Assembly: GCF_000368625.1 (NCBI RefSeq)
Contig: NZ_KB849580.1
Location: 62,001 to 126,000 of the forward strand
Source: Acinetobacter schindleri CIP 107287
GTDB taxonomy: Bacteria > Pseudomonadota > Gammaproteobacteria > Pseudomonadales > Moraxellaceae
Length of the DNA stretch: 64,000 nucleotides
Direction: 5' to 3'
Position numbers and translations under genes: made by a program. Shown here piece by piece: positions 54,899 through 63,614 of the stretch (positions are counted from its first letter, which is position 1; the number at the start of each line of letters is the position of its first letter). The notes under the pieces were generated by a model that searched no databases, was not told the origin of the DNA, and saw only the letters and a list, made by a program, of their open reading frames with translations.

Positions 54899-55777
54899 AT
54901 GCCAAACGCCCAACTCCTTGCTGTGTTGTACATGGTTTTATCCATGACTTCATACCAGATCAGTGCATCCTTTGCGAAGCAATTATTTACTGTACTGGAC
55001 CCGCTGACAGTAACCATTTTGCGTCTATGTTTTGCCGCCATTATTGTCTGTGTGATGTTCCGTTCCTGGAAAATTATCTCGCGACTGCCCTATCTCAAAT
55101 GGAAAGATTTACTCTGCTACAGCGCGGCACTTGGCCTGATGAATATCCTGTTTTATATGTCACTGGGCAGACTGCCTCAAGGGATTGCAGTCGGCCTGGA
55201 ATTTGTAGGACCGCTAGGGCTGGCACTGTTATCGATTAAAAATCGCAGTGATTATATCTGGGTAATTCTGGCAATTTTAGGAATCGCATTGATGGTGCCA
55301 TGGGGACAAGCTGCCAATCATCAGTTTGACCTGCTGGGTGCTGCCTGTGCATTAGGTGCTGGTCTATGCTGGGCCTTCTATATTTTCTTTGGTCAGCGTG
55401 TGGTACAGCAGAATATGGGTATGCATGCCCTGACCATTGCCATCAGTATTTCTGCGCTATGTTTACTTCCATTCGGACTATATCACAATGCTGCAGCAGT
55501 CCTCGATACCCAGCATTGGGGCAAAGCCATTACCATTGCAATTCTGGCAACAGCAATTCCCTATGCACTGGATCTGAAAGCACTTAAACAGCTGAACAAG
55601 ATGAGCTATGGCACCCTGTCCAGCCTTTCTCCTGCGCTGGCAGCCTTAACCGGTTTTATCCTGCTTGGTGAACGTACCGGCGTATTACAATGGATTGCTT
55701 TGGCCTGTATTATGCTGGCTTCCGTCGGGGTCACATTGCGTGCTGCACGTCAGGCCAGAAAGGCAAAAACAGCTTAA
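54899..55777 (+). CDS. EamA/RhtA-family DMT transporter, second of tandem pair
   Basis: 292-aa paralogue of the preceding gene with the same plan: SMTSYQISASFAKQLFTVLDPLTVTILRL, GRLPQGIAVGLEFVGPLGLALLS, and LKQLNKMSYGTLSSLSPALAALTGFILLGER. About 10 TM. It is separated by a 245-bp AT-rich gap, so it probably has its own promoter and arose by tandem duplication followed by divergence. Substrate unknown; amino-acid export is the closest guess from RhtA resemblance. Confidence 0.85.
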   Translation: MPNAQLLAVLYMVLSMTSYQISASFAKQLFTVLDPLTVTILRLCFAAIIVCVMFRSWKIISRLPYLKWKDLLCYSAALGLMNILFYMSLGRLPQGIAVGLEFVGPLGLALLSIKNRSDYIWVILAILGIALMVPWGQAANHQFDLLGAACALGAGLCWAFYIFFGQRVVQQNMGMHALTIAISISALCLLPFGLYHNAAAVLDTQHWGKAITIAILATAIPYALDLKALKQLNKMSYGTLSSLSPALAALTGFILLGERTGVLQWIALACIMLASVGVTLRAARQARKAKTA

Positions 55778-55790
55778 ATATCTCTTAAAA

Positions 55791-55819
55791 AAGATGGCTG
55801 AACAGCCATCTTTTTTTGC
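55791..55819. terminator. Terminator after the second EamA gene
   Basis: Stem AAGATGGCTG (55791-55800) / CAGCCATCTT (55803-55812) with a T-run. It is shared with the convergent hemerythrin-like gene. Confidence 0.88.
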
Positions 55820-55842
55820 AATACAGTTTTTGAATTTAAAAC

Positions 55843-56310
55843 TTAACTTTGTACCAGCATGTCTTTTTTCATGTCTTTATAACGCTGATATTCATTCTTG
55901 TACTGCACAGCTAAAGCGGTCTTTTGCTCTTCTCCAAGAATTTTACCTGCCTGCTGAAAGAAGCCATGTTCTTCTTCTTTTAAGTGATGATGAACCTTTT
56001 CTGAAAGTCTTTTGGCAATCGCAATCCAGCCCGGATTACTAAATTCGGTTGCAGTCAGCTCTTCAATCATCTCATCCATTTCATGATGTTCTGCCAAGGC
56101 ATGACGGGTAATATTCAATCCCGAATCAGTCATCATCAATGGAATATAGAAATAGCGGTCTTCTGCAGTTTCATGGGCAAAGAGTTCGTTTTTAAGCTGC
56201 TTGAACAACTCACGGCGTTCTGCCGTATCCCCGGAAGTTTGTAATAGTTTTTCAGCGAGATCACGCTGAATTTCATGACTTTCCCTGAGTGCTTCAAAAA
56301 TGGTGGTCAT
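55843..56310 (-). CDS. Hemerythrin-like (HHE) domain protein
   Basis: 155 aa with the His/Glu spacing of a hemerythrin four-helix bundle: SHEIQRDL (about 10-17), FAHETAEDRYFYIPLM (about 44-59), HALAEHHEMDEMIEEL (about 70-85) and KVHHHLKEEEHGFFQQAG (about 105-122). It should bind a di-iron centre. In other bacteria such proteins sense O2, NO or redox state, or protect cluster proteins. No partner domain and no NsrR box in its upstream region. Confidence 0.88.
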   Translation of the reverse strand: MTTIFEALRESHEIQRDLAEKLLQTSGDTAERRELFKQLKNELFAHETAEDRYFYIPLMMTDSGLNITRHALAEHHEMDEMIEELTATEFSNPGWIAIAKRLSEKVHHHLKEEEHGFFQQAGKILGEEQKTALAVQYKNEYQRYKDMKKDMLVQS

Positions 56311-56436
56311 GTAATTTTTCTCCTGTTTTTGTCATGCCTTTTTGCATCATAAAGAGGAAATGGCAAGGGTTCAGGAGGTTTTATAAGTAGAAATTGTATA
56401 AAAAACTTTAATATCGAGAATGGTTTACATCTATTT

Positions 56437-57204
56437 TTAAATCAAAAACATCTGATAAGCCATCCGGCAGATCAGCAAACTGACCAATATGAGAAACAGA
56501 ATCCGGATAAAACCACTGCCATATTTAAAGGCCAGTTTCACCCCAACAATCGAGCCTGCAATATTCGCCACCGCCATCATGGCACCGATCATAAACAGCA
56601 CATGACCTGTTGGAATAAAGAAACTCAGTGCAGCCAGATTCGTAGTGAAATTGGCAATTTTCGAAAGTGCTGACGCATGTAAAAAATCCACGCTCAGATA
56701 ACGGATAAAGAAAAATATAAAGAAACTGCCCGTGCCCGGACCAAAAATTCCGTCATAAAACCCGATCATCAAGCTACCAATGGCAGCGAACATCAGCATT
56801 TTCCGTGTCAATTTTTGCTCGACATGTACCCGGCCGAACTGTTTTTTCATGAAAGTATAGACCGCGATCACGATCAGCATGACCAGCACAAAAGGCTTGA
56901 GAATATCGACCGGAATTAGCGTGACGCTGGCCGCGCCAGCAAAAGAACTGATATAGCTACACAAGGCAACCACGCCGAGCAAAGCCCACGGCAATTTCAC
57001 CTGTCGCAAATAGGAAAGTGCCGCGGAGGCTGTGCCGAAAATGGAAGCCAGCTTATTGGTACCGAACACGGTCGCTGGCTGCAGATACGGTAGGCTGCTC
57101 ATAATCGCTGGAATCTGGATTAGACCACCACCACCGACGGCGGCATCAATTGCCCCTGCCATAAAGGCAAAGCCAATCAGACTGATGATGATCTCGATGT
57201 CCAT
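56437..57204 (-). CDS. TSUP (TauE/SafE) family permease
   Basis: 255 aa, about eight TM segments. The N-terminal GFAFMAGAIDAAVGGGGLIQIPAI is diagnostic, and GFYDGIFGPGTGSFFIFFFI starts the second repeat in the same way. TSUP proteins carry sulfite, sulfoacetate or related anions in some species; here the substrate is unknown and no sulfur gene is adjacent. It is 22 bp downstream of truB on the same strand and may share its transcript. Confidence 0.88.
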   Translation of the reverse strand: MDIEIIISLIGFAFMAGAIDAAVGGGGLIQIPAIMSSLPYLQPATVFGTNKLASIFGTASAALSYLRQVKLPWALLGVVALCSYISSFAGAASVTLIPVDILKPFVLVMLIVIAVYTFMKKQFGRVHVEQKLTRKMLMFAAIGSLMIGFYDGIFGPGTGSFFIFFFIRYLSVDFLHASALSKIANFTTNLAALSFFIPTGHVLFMIGAMMAVANIAGSIVGVKLAFKYGSGFIRILFLILVSLLICRMAYQMFLI

Positions 57205-57226
57205 ATCAACTTTCTCTTAATATTTA

Positions 57227-58132
57227 CTAGAGATTTAACACACGCTTCGGCACCAGACGCTTACGATCAGTAATTTCTGCCAGGCCCAGACATTTCTCAC
57301 CCTCAAATACCAGCACTTGTGGCTCTGCCGGATGGTCAATATTACTTTCCATACCACGGCTAAAATATTCAGCACGGCCTTCTGGCGCTTGAACCTGCGG
57401 AAAATGCTGCACGGGCGCATAAGCCGGTAGCAATAAAGCTTCACGCTCTTCTTCGCTCAGGCTTTCCAGATATTCAATGGTATAACTTGGAATGATGTCA
57501 AAATGACCCGTTTGCGTACGATGCAAATAAGTCAGATGACCATAAGTACCCAATGCCTTGGCAATATCTTCACCCAGTACACGGATATACGTGCCTTTAG
57601 AACAGGTCACGTTCAGCGTGATGCTATTTTCAGTAAAAGATAAAAGTTCGATGGCATAAATGGTAATTGGACGCGCTTCACGCTCAATTTCAATACCTTT
57701 ACGCGCCAGCTCATACAGCGGACGACCTTCTTTTTTCAGTGCTGAATACATCGGTGGTACTTGCTGGATTTCACCAACAAATTGGGCAATCGTATCCTTG
57801 ATTAGCTGTTCATTCAGTTCAGGAACAGCTTGTTCAAGCAGGATTTCCCCCTCGACATCACCGGTAGTCGTGCTATGACCTAGAAAAATAGTCGTTTGAT
57901 AACGCTTGGTTGAATCCAGCAGATAATGCGAAAACTTGGTCGCCTCTCCCAGACAGACTGGCAGTAAACCAGATGCCAGTGGATCCAGCGCACCTGTGTG
58001 TCCGGCTTTTTGCGCACGATATAGCCAGCGTACTTTTTGCAGTGCAGCATTTGAGCTGATGCCTAGAGGCTTATTTAACAGGAACACACCGCTGATATGA
58101 CGACGCTGAATTTTAGGAGATGAAGATTTCAT
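57227..58132 (-). CDS. truB: tRNA pseudouridine(55) synthase
   Basis: 301 aa, makes pseudouridine 55 in the T-loop of tRNAs. The catalytic Asp lies in [23 protein letters not shown] (about 41-63). Other landmarks: [60 protein letters not shown]-terminal PUA-like segment ends the protein ([20 protein letters not shown]). In most bacteria it lies behind rbfA; here the upstream neighbour is the divergent lipase chaperone. Confidence 0.95.
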   Translation of the reverse strand: MKSSSPKIQRRHISGVFLLNKPLGISSNAALQKVRWLYRAQKAGHTGALDPLASGLLPVCLGEATKFSHYLLDSTKRYQTTIFLGHSTTTGDVEGEILLEQAVPELNEQLIKDTIAQFVGEIQQVPPMYSALKKEGRPLYELARKGIEIEREARPITIYAIELLSFTENSITLNVTCSKGTYIRVLGEDIAKALGTYGHLTYLHRTQTGHFDIIPSYTIEYLESLSEEEREALLLPAYAPVQHFPQVQAPEGRAEYFSRGMESNIDHPAEPQVLVFEGEKCLGLAEITDRKRLVPKRVLNL

Positions 58133-58288
58133 GGCAAAAAATCAGACAATTTTTAAGTTGGCGCAATGGTAAAACCCTGGTCAATGTTTTACAACTTTTC
58201 TATGCTATTCAATCTGTATTTATGGCATATTGAGCCGATTCATTTCTTGATAATAATTGAAGAAAAACAAAATAAAGGTGCATAGGAC

Positions 58289-59320
58289 ATGCAGAAATAT
58301 AAAATATGGATCATTGTTGCTTTAGTGATCCTGTGTCTGGTCACGCTGTTACTGTGGCTTTCCCCTCAGGATGAAAAGCAGACTTCGAATGAACCAGGTA
58401 GCGCTCAGCCAGCCATACTAGATAGGGAAGCAAACGCCCTGAATGTCAGTGCCCAGAACAATACTTTTTTTGCCAGCGCCAGCCAGCAGGATACCGAAAT
58501 CAACTGTCAGATGCAGCTGGATAGCAGTAATCGCCTGATCGTGAATGAACAGACCCGCAACTGTTTTGAATATTTCATTACCCAGTACGGTGAAAAAACT
58601 ATTGAACAGATTCAGCAGGACTTTAAGACCTATATTTCTCAGAACCACAAAGAACCCGCCCTGTCCCAGATTCTGGATCTATGGGATCGCTATATGCAGT
58701 ATCGTCAGAGTCTTGGTGAAATAACCCCACCTGCCGGTCTGAATCAGGAAGATCCTGCCTATTACCGCAGTATCTATACCAGTACCCAGAATCTGCGTAA
58801 ACGATTTTTCTCTAATTATGAAATTGAAGGACTGTTTGGTACCGAAGATACTTATCATGAATATACGCTGGATCGTATGGCAGTTCTGGCAGATAAGAAC
58901 TTAAGTGAAGCTGAAAAAGCACAGAAACTGAAAGAACTGTTTCAGCAGCTTCCAGAAGATTGGCAGGAAAATCTGGAGCAGCTCAATAAGCTAGAAGATC
59001 TACGCAAACTGACCGCAGATATTAAAGCGCGTGGTGGCTCGACTGAAGAAATCCGCCAGATGCGTTTAAATCTGGTGGGTCCTGAAGCCACACAGCGTCT
59101 GGAAAATCTGGATAGTAAACGCACGAGCTGGAAGTCCAGTGTGACCAGCTATTTAAATGAGCGTGATAGCATTATGCAAAGCGGCCTGAATGACAGTGCC
59201 AAGCAAAAAGCAGTTCAAGAGCTACGTGCGCAGCATTTCAAAAAACCGGAAGAACGTCTACGTGTAGAAACTTTTGAACAGGTACATGATCAGGGAGGTA
59301 AGCTACCCTTCGCAGATTAA
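58289..59320 (+). CDS. lipB: Lipase-specific foldase (lipase chaperone)
   Basis: 343-aa inner-membrane-anchored steric chaperone needed to fold secreted family I lipases in the periplasm. N-terminal TM IWIIVALVILCLVTLLLWL (about 6-24), then a variable Gln/Ser-rich linker, then the folding domain with the hallmark motif RNCFEYFITQYGE (about 92-104; consensus RxxFDY). The long helical region (about 200-300) wraps the lipase. It precedes its lipase, as in A. venetianus RAG-1. A strong terminator right after the stop means lipA is not simply cotranscribed. Confidence 0.93.
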   Translation: MQKYKIWIIVALVILCLVTLLLWLSPQDEKQTSNEPGSAQPAILDREANALNVSAQNNTFFASASQQDTEINCQMQLDSSNRLIVNEQTRNCFEYFITQYGEKTIEQIQQDFKTYISQNHKEPALSQILDLWDRYMQYRQSLGEITPPAGLNQEDPAYYRSIYTSTQNLRKRFFSNYEIEGLFGTEDTYHEYTLDRMAVLADKNLSEAEKAQKLKELFQQLPEDWQENLEQLNKLEDLRKLTADIKARGGSTEEIRQMRLNLVGPEATQRLENLDSKRTSWKSSVTSYLNERDSIMQSGLNDSAKQKAVQELRAQHFKKPEERLRVETFEQVHDQGGKLPFAD

Positions 59321-59324
59321 GCCT

Positions 59325-59354
59325 AAAAGCCATCACCTGTTGATGGCTTTTTTA
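59325..59354 (+). terminator. Terminator after lipase chaperone
   Basis: Stem AAAAGCCATCA (59325-59335) / TGATGGCTTTT (59341-59351), loop CCTGT, T tail. It separates lipB from lipA. Confidence 0.9.
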
Positions 59355-59716
59355 TCACTGCCATTTGGACAATTTTGTATTTGAACTTCAAGGAGCTACT
59401 TCTATGATTGTTTCAAAATATTTTCTCTTACATAAATTTACTTAAGCAAATTATAAATATTTCAAAGACTTTTTATTTAAATACATGTGCATATAAAACA
59501 TACACTTAAAATTAAACTTCCTTCTGTCAAACATGTCCCCAAATGACATGGTTTTAGACAGCTAAAATGAAAAAATACCGCTACTTACAAAGAAAAATGG
59601 CTCGGCCACTCAAGGCTAAGACTGTATTTTATTTTAAAACGTCTGATGGTGTGGGCTACATCACTCTAGAAAAGCAATGATTGCTTGAATAACGATAAAA
59701 TTAAAAAGGGACGGTT
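59355..59716 (+). other. lipA leader region with candidate small ORFs
   Basis: 362 bp, AT-rich. A 13-codon ORF (59404-59445) follows a textbook AAGGAG at 59389-59394. A 37-codon basic ORF (59567-59680) lies further on but has a poor ribosome binding site. Either may be a leader peptide, or both may be chance. The lipA promoter must be here. Confidence 0.4.
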
Positions 59717-60727
59717 ATGCGTACTTTCAACAAGACAGCACAGTTACTGACTGTGACTTTAGCAGCGGCTTTGGGCTTAAGCTTTGCTGCACAAACCCAG
59801 GCAGCGGCAAGTGCCACACAAGTCATCGAAAAGACCAAGTCCGATTATGCCAAAACCAAATATCCGATCTTGATGGTACATGGCTGGCTAGGCTGGTCAC
59901 GCATTGGTACCGATAGTATCGGACTGGATTACTGGTATCAGATTCTGCCGGATATGGCTCGTAATGGCTCGACCGTATTTGCTGCACAATTGTCTCCGGC
60001 AAACACAACGATGCACCGCGGTGAACAACTGATTCATCAGGTTGAAGATGTTCTGGCCATTACCGGCAAGAAAAAACTGAACTTGATTGGTCATTCCCAT
60101 GGTGGGCCGACGGTACTCTATGTTGCAGCGACCCAACCGCAGTATATCGCTTCGATTACCGGCGTGGCAGGCACCTACCACGGTTCCAAAGTTGCAGATG
60201 ATATCCAGAACAATAGCCTGAGCCGTACTGCCTTCAACATTCTAGGTGATTATATTGTTGGGCCTTTGATTGCACTCGGTCAGTTGAAGCCGGAACTGGA
60301 AATTGATTTTGATGCCTCCATGAAATCTCTGACCCAGACCGGTTCGAATACCTTTAATGCCACCGTGGCACAGCAAATGGTGAAAGATGGTGTACTGGCT
60401 TCGAACGAAAACTGTAATAAAAATTTAAAACAGAAAGACAGCAAAGGCATTCATTACTATTCCTGGACAGGCGTAGCCCAAGCTACCAATGCTCTGGATA
60501 TTGATACGATCCTGATGCAGTTAAGTCCTTTATCATATGGCAATAAAGACAATGATGGCATGGTGTCACGTTGTAGCGCGTTCATGGGTAAAGTCATCCA
60601 TGACCAGTACAAACTTAACCATACTGATCTGGCCAATATGATGTTTGGTCTGAAAGGAATGTTTGCACCAGATCCAGTTGCGCTCTATCGTCAGCACGCC
60701 AACCGACTCAAATTACAGGGCTTATAA
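59717..60727 (+). CDS. lipA: Secreted triacylglycerol lipase, copy 1
   Basis: 336 aa, signal peptide about 30 residues (ending AAQTQAAAS), exported and then secreted. Family I true lipase: oxyanion-region YPILMVHGWLGW (about 55-66), nucleophile GHSHGG (about 125-130), catalytic Asp in NKDNDGMVSRCS, His in LNHTDLANMMFG. Two Cys (ENCNK and SRCS) should form the conserved disulfide. Ends in LYRQHANRLKLQGL, identical in all but one residue to copy 2. Needs the upstream chaperone lipB for folding. It hydrolyses long-chain triglycerides. Confidence 0.95.
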   Translation: MRTFNKTAQLLTVTLAAALGLSFAAQTQAAASATQVIEKTKSDYAKTKYPILMVHGWLGWSRIGTDSIGLDYWYQILPDMARNGSTVFAAQLSPANTTMHRGEQLIHQVEDVLAITGKKKLNLIGHSHGGPTVLYVAATQPQYIASITGVAGTYHGSKVADDIQNNSLSRTAFNILGDYIVGPLIALGQLKPELEIDFDASMKSLTQTGSNTFNATVAQQMVKDGVLASNENCNKNLKQKDSKGIHYYSWTGVAQATNALDIDTILMQLSPLSYGNKDNDGMVSRCSAFMGKVIHDQYKLNHTDLANMMFGLKGMFAPDPVALYRQHANRLKLQGL

Positions 60728-60734
60728 CGCGAGT

Positions 60735-60767
60735 GCCTATATTTCCAGTGAAATATAGGCTTTTTTT
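60735..60767 (+). terminator. Terminator after lipase copy 1
   Basis: Stem GCCTATATTT (60735-60744) / AAATATAGGC (60751-60760), seven-T tail. Confidence 0.92.
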
Positions 60768-60990
60768 CTGATTCTTTTTTATTTGGCTTATCCGTGATCT
60801 AAAAGCTGTAATGGAAAAATAATAGATCACTTAAGTTTTTGCTGTGGGTTTCCCGATTGGCTGACCCTTATTTTTTAATCAAGTAGTACCTTTATAACCG
60901 TAACAGCATAGAAAACTGAGTTCCTGCGATAAGGGAACTTTGCACAACAGGATGAGGATCATCCGGTTAAAACAACAAAGTGAGGAAAAT

Positions 60991-61962
60991 ATGATGAAAT
61001 GTGGAGTGTTAATCACTGGTCTACTGCTAGTGGGTACATGTCTCAGTACTCAGGCATCCACCCAAGCCAGTCAGGTCACTGCAAAAGCCAGTTCCAGCTA
61101 TGCGAAAACCAAATATCCAATTGTTTTTGCACATGGCATGGCGGGCTTTATTCGGATTGGTACCGATCAGTTTGGCTTAGATTACTGGTACCAGATTCTG
61201 CCAGATCTGGCGCGTAACGGTGCCAATGTCTGGGCAACCCGTGTTTCACCATTCAATTCCTCCGAAATCCGCGGTGAACAACTTCAACATCAAGTTGAAG
61301 AAATTCTGGCGATTACCGGTGCAGAAAAAGTCAACTTGATTGGTCATTCTCACGGCGGTCCAACCATTCGCTATGTCGCAGGTGTAGCACCGGCGCTAGT
61401 TGCTTCTCTGACTTCAGTCGGCGCACCACATAAAGGTTCCCCTGTTGCAGACCTGATCCTGCAAGCAGAAGGAACACCTGTACAAGGTCCTTTAGTGGGA
61501 GGAATCAATCTGGTATCTAAAGCCATTACTTGGGCACAAGGTCTGGATCCAAACAGTTTCCCACATGACTCTCTGGCGGGTGGTAGCAGTCTAACCTTGG
61601 CAGGATCTGCGAAATTTAATCAGAAATATCCAATTGGTATGCCAACTACAGCTTGTGGTGAAGGTGCCTATCAACAGAAAGGCATTTACAACTATTCATT
61701 CACAGGTGTTGGTCAAGTCACGAACCTGCTTGATCCTGATTCAGCACTTAAAGTCACTGCCCTGCTCATTGATGGTGGCAAAGAAAATGATGGGCTGGTA
61801 TCACGCTGTAGCGCCAAGTTCGGTAAAACCATTCGTGATAATTACAACTGGAACCATCTGGATGAAGTGAATATGGTGCTTGGCTTGAAAAACCTGTTTG
61901 CTCCAGATCCAGTGGATGTTTACCGTCAACATGCCAATCGGTTAAAACTACAAGGCTTATAA
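60991..61962 (+). CDS. Secreted triacylglycerol lipase, copy 2
   Basis: 323 aa from ATG 60991 (GAGGAAA ribosome binding site); the ORF extends 17 codons upstream without one. Signal peptide VLITGLLLVGTCLSTQAST. Same fold and catalytic set as copy 1: YPIVFAHGMAG, GHSHGG, NDGLVSRCSA, NWNHLDEVNMVLG, and Cys pair TACGEG/SRCS. The oxyanion loop differs from copy 1 (HGMAGF versus HGWLGW). Terminators on both sides point to independent expression. It presumably uses the same chaperone. Substrate preference is unknown. Confidence 0.93.
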   Translation: MMKCGVLITGLLLVGTCLSTQASTQASQVTAKASSSYAKTKYPIVFAHGMAGFIRIGTDQFGLDYWYQILPDLARNGANVWATRVSPFNSSEIRGEQLQHQVEEILAITGAEKVNLIGHSHGGPTIRYVAGVAPALVASLTSVGAPHKGSPVADLILQAEGTPVQGPLVGGINLVSKAITWAQGLDPNSFPHDSLAGGSSLTLAGSAKFNQKYPIGMPTTACGEGAYQQKGIYNYSFTGVGQVTNLLDPDSALKVTALLIDGGKENDGLVSRCSAKFGKTIRDNYNWNHLDEVNMVLGLKNLFAPDPVDVYRQHANRLKLQGL

Positions 61963-61978
61963 AGCAATTTGTATGATC

Positions 61979-62005
61979 AGCCCTAATCAACATGAGTAGG
62001 GCTTT
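61979..62005 (+). terminator. Terminator after lipase copy 2
   Basis: Stem AGCCCTA (61979-61985) / TAGGGCT (61997-62003), then TTTC. It leaves no promoter space before the degenerate copy. Confidence 0.75.
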
Positions 62006-62022
62006 CTCATATCTTCTTAAAA

Positions 62023-63006
62023 TTGAATTTTATAAAACTTAATATTGCATTGATGCTGTTAGCCATGACATTAACCTTTAATGTTCAAACCAACACATCT
62101 CATCTCCAACAGGCAGAAACAAAATTCATCATATCAAGCTATGCAAAAACCCAATATCCGATTGTCTTTGCACATGGACTTCTCGGCTTTAATCGCTTAG
62201 CAACAGAAAATTTAGCAATGGATTATTGATATCAAATCCTGCCTGATTTGGCACGAAATGGTTCCACCGCTTTTGCAATACGTATGTCCCCATTTAAGCG
62301 AATTACGTGGCGAGCAATATGTGGCTCAACTTCATAAAGTCCTAGCCATTAGAAGTACGAAAAAACTTAATTTAATTGGGCATAGTCATGGTGCACATGC
62401 AGTACGTTATGCTGCGGGTGTGATGCCTAAAAAATTGCATCTGCACTAACGGTAGGCGATGCCAATCAAGGCACGGTTTTGCATCTGATGTGATGAAAAT
62501 AGCGAATAGCACAGGCACTGCTGAACTACTGAATGTACTGATTAATCCCTTCGGAAATGTACTAATGTGGGGACAAAGGCTAGATGGGCAAACGTTCCCT
62601 CACAACGCATTGCCAGCCGGTCATAGTACCTCTATGGAAGGAACAGCCGAATTTAACCAACGTTTTAATACGGGACTATCTTTAAAGAAATGTGGTGAAG
62701 GTAAATATCAAGATCAAGGGATGGCGCTGTATTCAATCACCGGCAATCAGCCTGTAATCAATGCCTTAGATATCAGTGATGTGGCCATCAAAGCCTTAAA
62801 TAGATTATCTGCCTATAAAAGAAGCTGCCAATGATGGCATCATATCGGTGTGTAGGGCAAAGTTTGGTAAAACTATCTGTGATGATTATCCATGGAATCA
62901 TTTAGATGAAATTAATCTGATGTTTGGCATCAAAGGGACTTTTGCACCGGATCGTATCAATGTCTACCGCCAACATGCCAATCGTTTAAAGTTGCAAGGG
63001 CTATAA
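62023..63006 (+). pseudogene. Degenerate third lipase copy
   Basis: Homology to copies 1 and 2 runs along nearly the full length, but the frame is broken. The signal peptide region and YPIVFAHGLLGFNR are in one frame. The conserved DYWYQ Trp codon has become TGA (62227-62229). Frameshifts then occur near 62295, in an A-run at 62429-62434, near 62480 and near 62815. Landmarks survive in different frames: GHSHGA, CGEGKYQDQG, NDGIISVCRAKFGKT, WNHLDEINLMFG and the tail VYRQHANRLKLQGL. A TTG is the only start. It cannot make a lipase. Confidence 0.93.
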
Positions 63007-63020
63007 AATTCAAGTATAAA

Positions 63021-63049
63021 AAAATGCGCCAAGAGGCGCATTTTTTATG
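63021..63049. terminator. Terminator of rplS
   Basis: Stem AAAATGCGCC (63021-63030) / GGCGCATTTT (63035-63044), bidirectional form. It lies 20 bp beyond the rplS stop on the minus strand. Confidence 0.9.
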
Positions 63050-63068
63050 CTTTAAAGCAAGGCTAAAA

Positions 63069-63440
63069 TTAACCTTGTTTACGAGCTGGCAACTTTTCAC
63101 GAATACGTGCAGCTTTACCAGAAAGTTCACGTAGGTAGTAAAGTTTAGCACGACGAACATCACCACGACGTTTCACTTCAATCTTAGCAACGATTGGAGA
63201 GTGAGTTTGGAATACACGCTCAACGCCAACACCGCTAGAAATTTTACGTACTGTGAACGCAGAGTTCAGACCACGGTTTTTCTTAGCGATTACAACGCCT
63301 TCAAACGCCTGTAGACGTTCACGGTCGCCTTCTTTTACTTTTACTTGGACAACTACTGTGTCACCTGGTGCAAAAGCTGGGATGTCTTGTTTAAGCTGAG
63401 CATTTTCAACAGCTTGAACTAAAGGATGCTTACCGCTCAT
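63069..63440 (-). CDS. rplS: 50S ribosomal protein L19
   Basis: 123 aa, sits at the 30S-50S interface. Canonical L19: [60 protein letters not shown], then [16 protein letters not shown]. It is the last gene of the usual rpsP-rimM-trmD-rplS operon; trmD lies directly upstream, while rpsP and rimM are outside the window. A 174-bp gap with hairpins separates it from trmD. Confidence 0.97.
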   Translation of the reverse strand: MSGKHPLVQAVENAQLKQDIPAFAPGDTVVVQVKVKEGDRERLQAFEGVVIAKKNRGLNSAFTVRKISSGVGVERVFQTHSPIVAKIEVKRRGDVRRAKLYYLRELSGKAARIREKLPARKQG

Positions 63441-63525
63441 GGGGTATCTCCAATATTGTGGGTCAGAAGAGGTCTGAGATCCACTGGGGCTAGAGGCTAA
63501 AGCGCATAGACCCGATTGACTTTCC

Positions 63526-63598
63526 CTTTATGCTTGACCGCTTCAATGCATAAAGAGTCTATTTAAGTGTGGCAAAAAAGCGAAGCTTCTTGCCTTTT
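63526..63598 (-). promoter_or_regulatory. Hairpins in the trmD-rplS gap
   Basis: CTTTATGC (63526-63533) / GCATAAAG (63548-63555) are perfect 8-bp arms. A second stem-loop (AAGAAGC / GCTTTTT with one wobble on the minus strand, in 63575-63596) lies just beyond the trmD stop. Either could act as attenuator, processing site or promoter element for rplS. Confidence 0.45.
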
Positions 63599-63614
63599 GC
63601 GCTCGGAGAATAAA

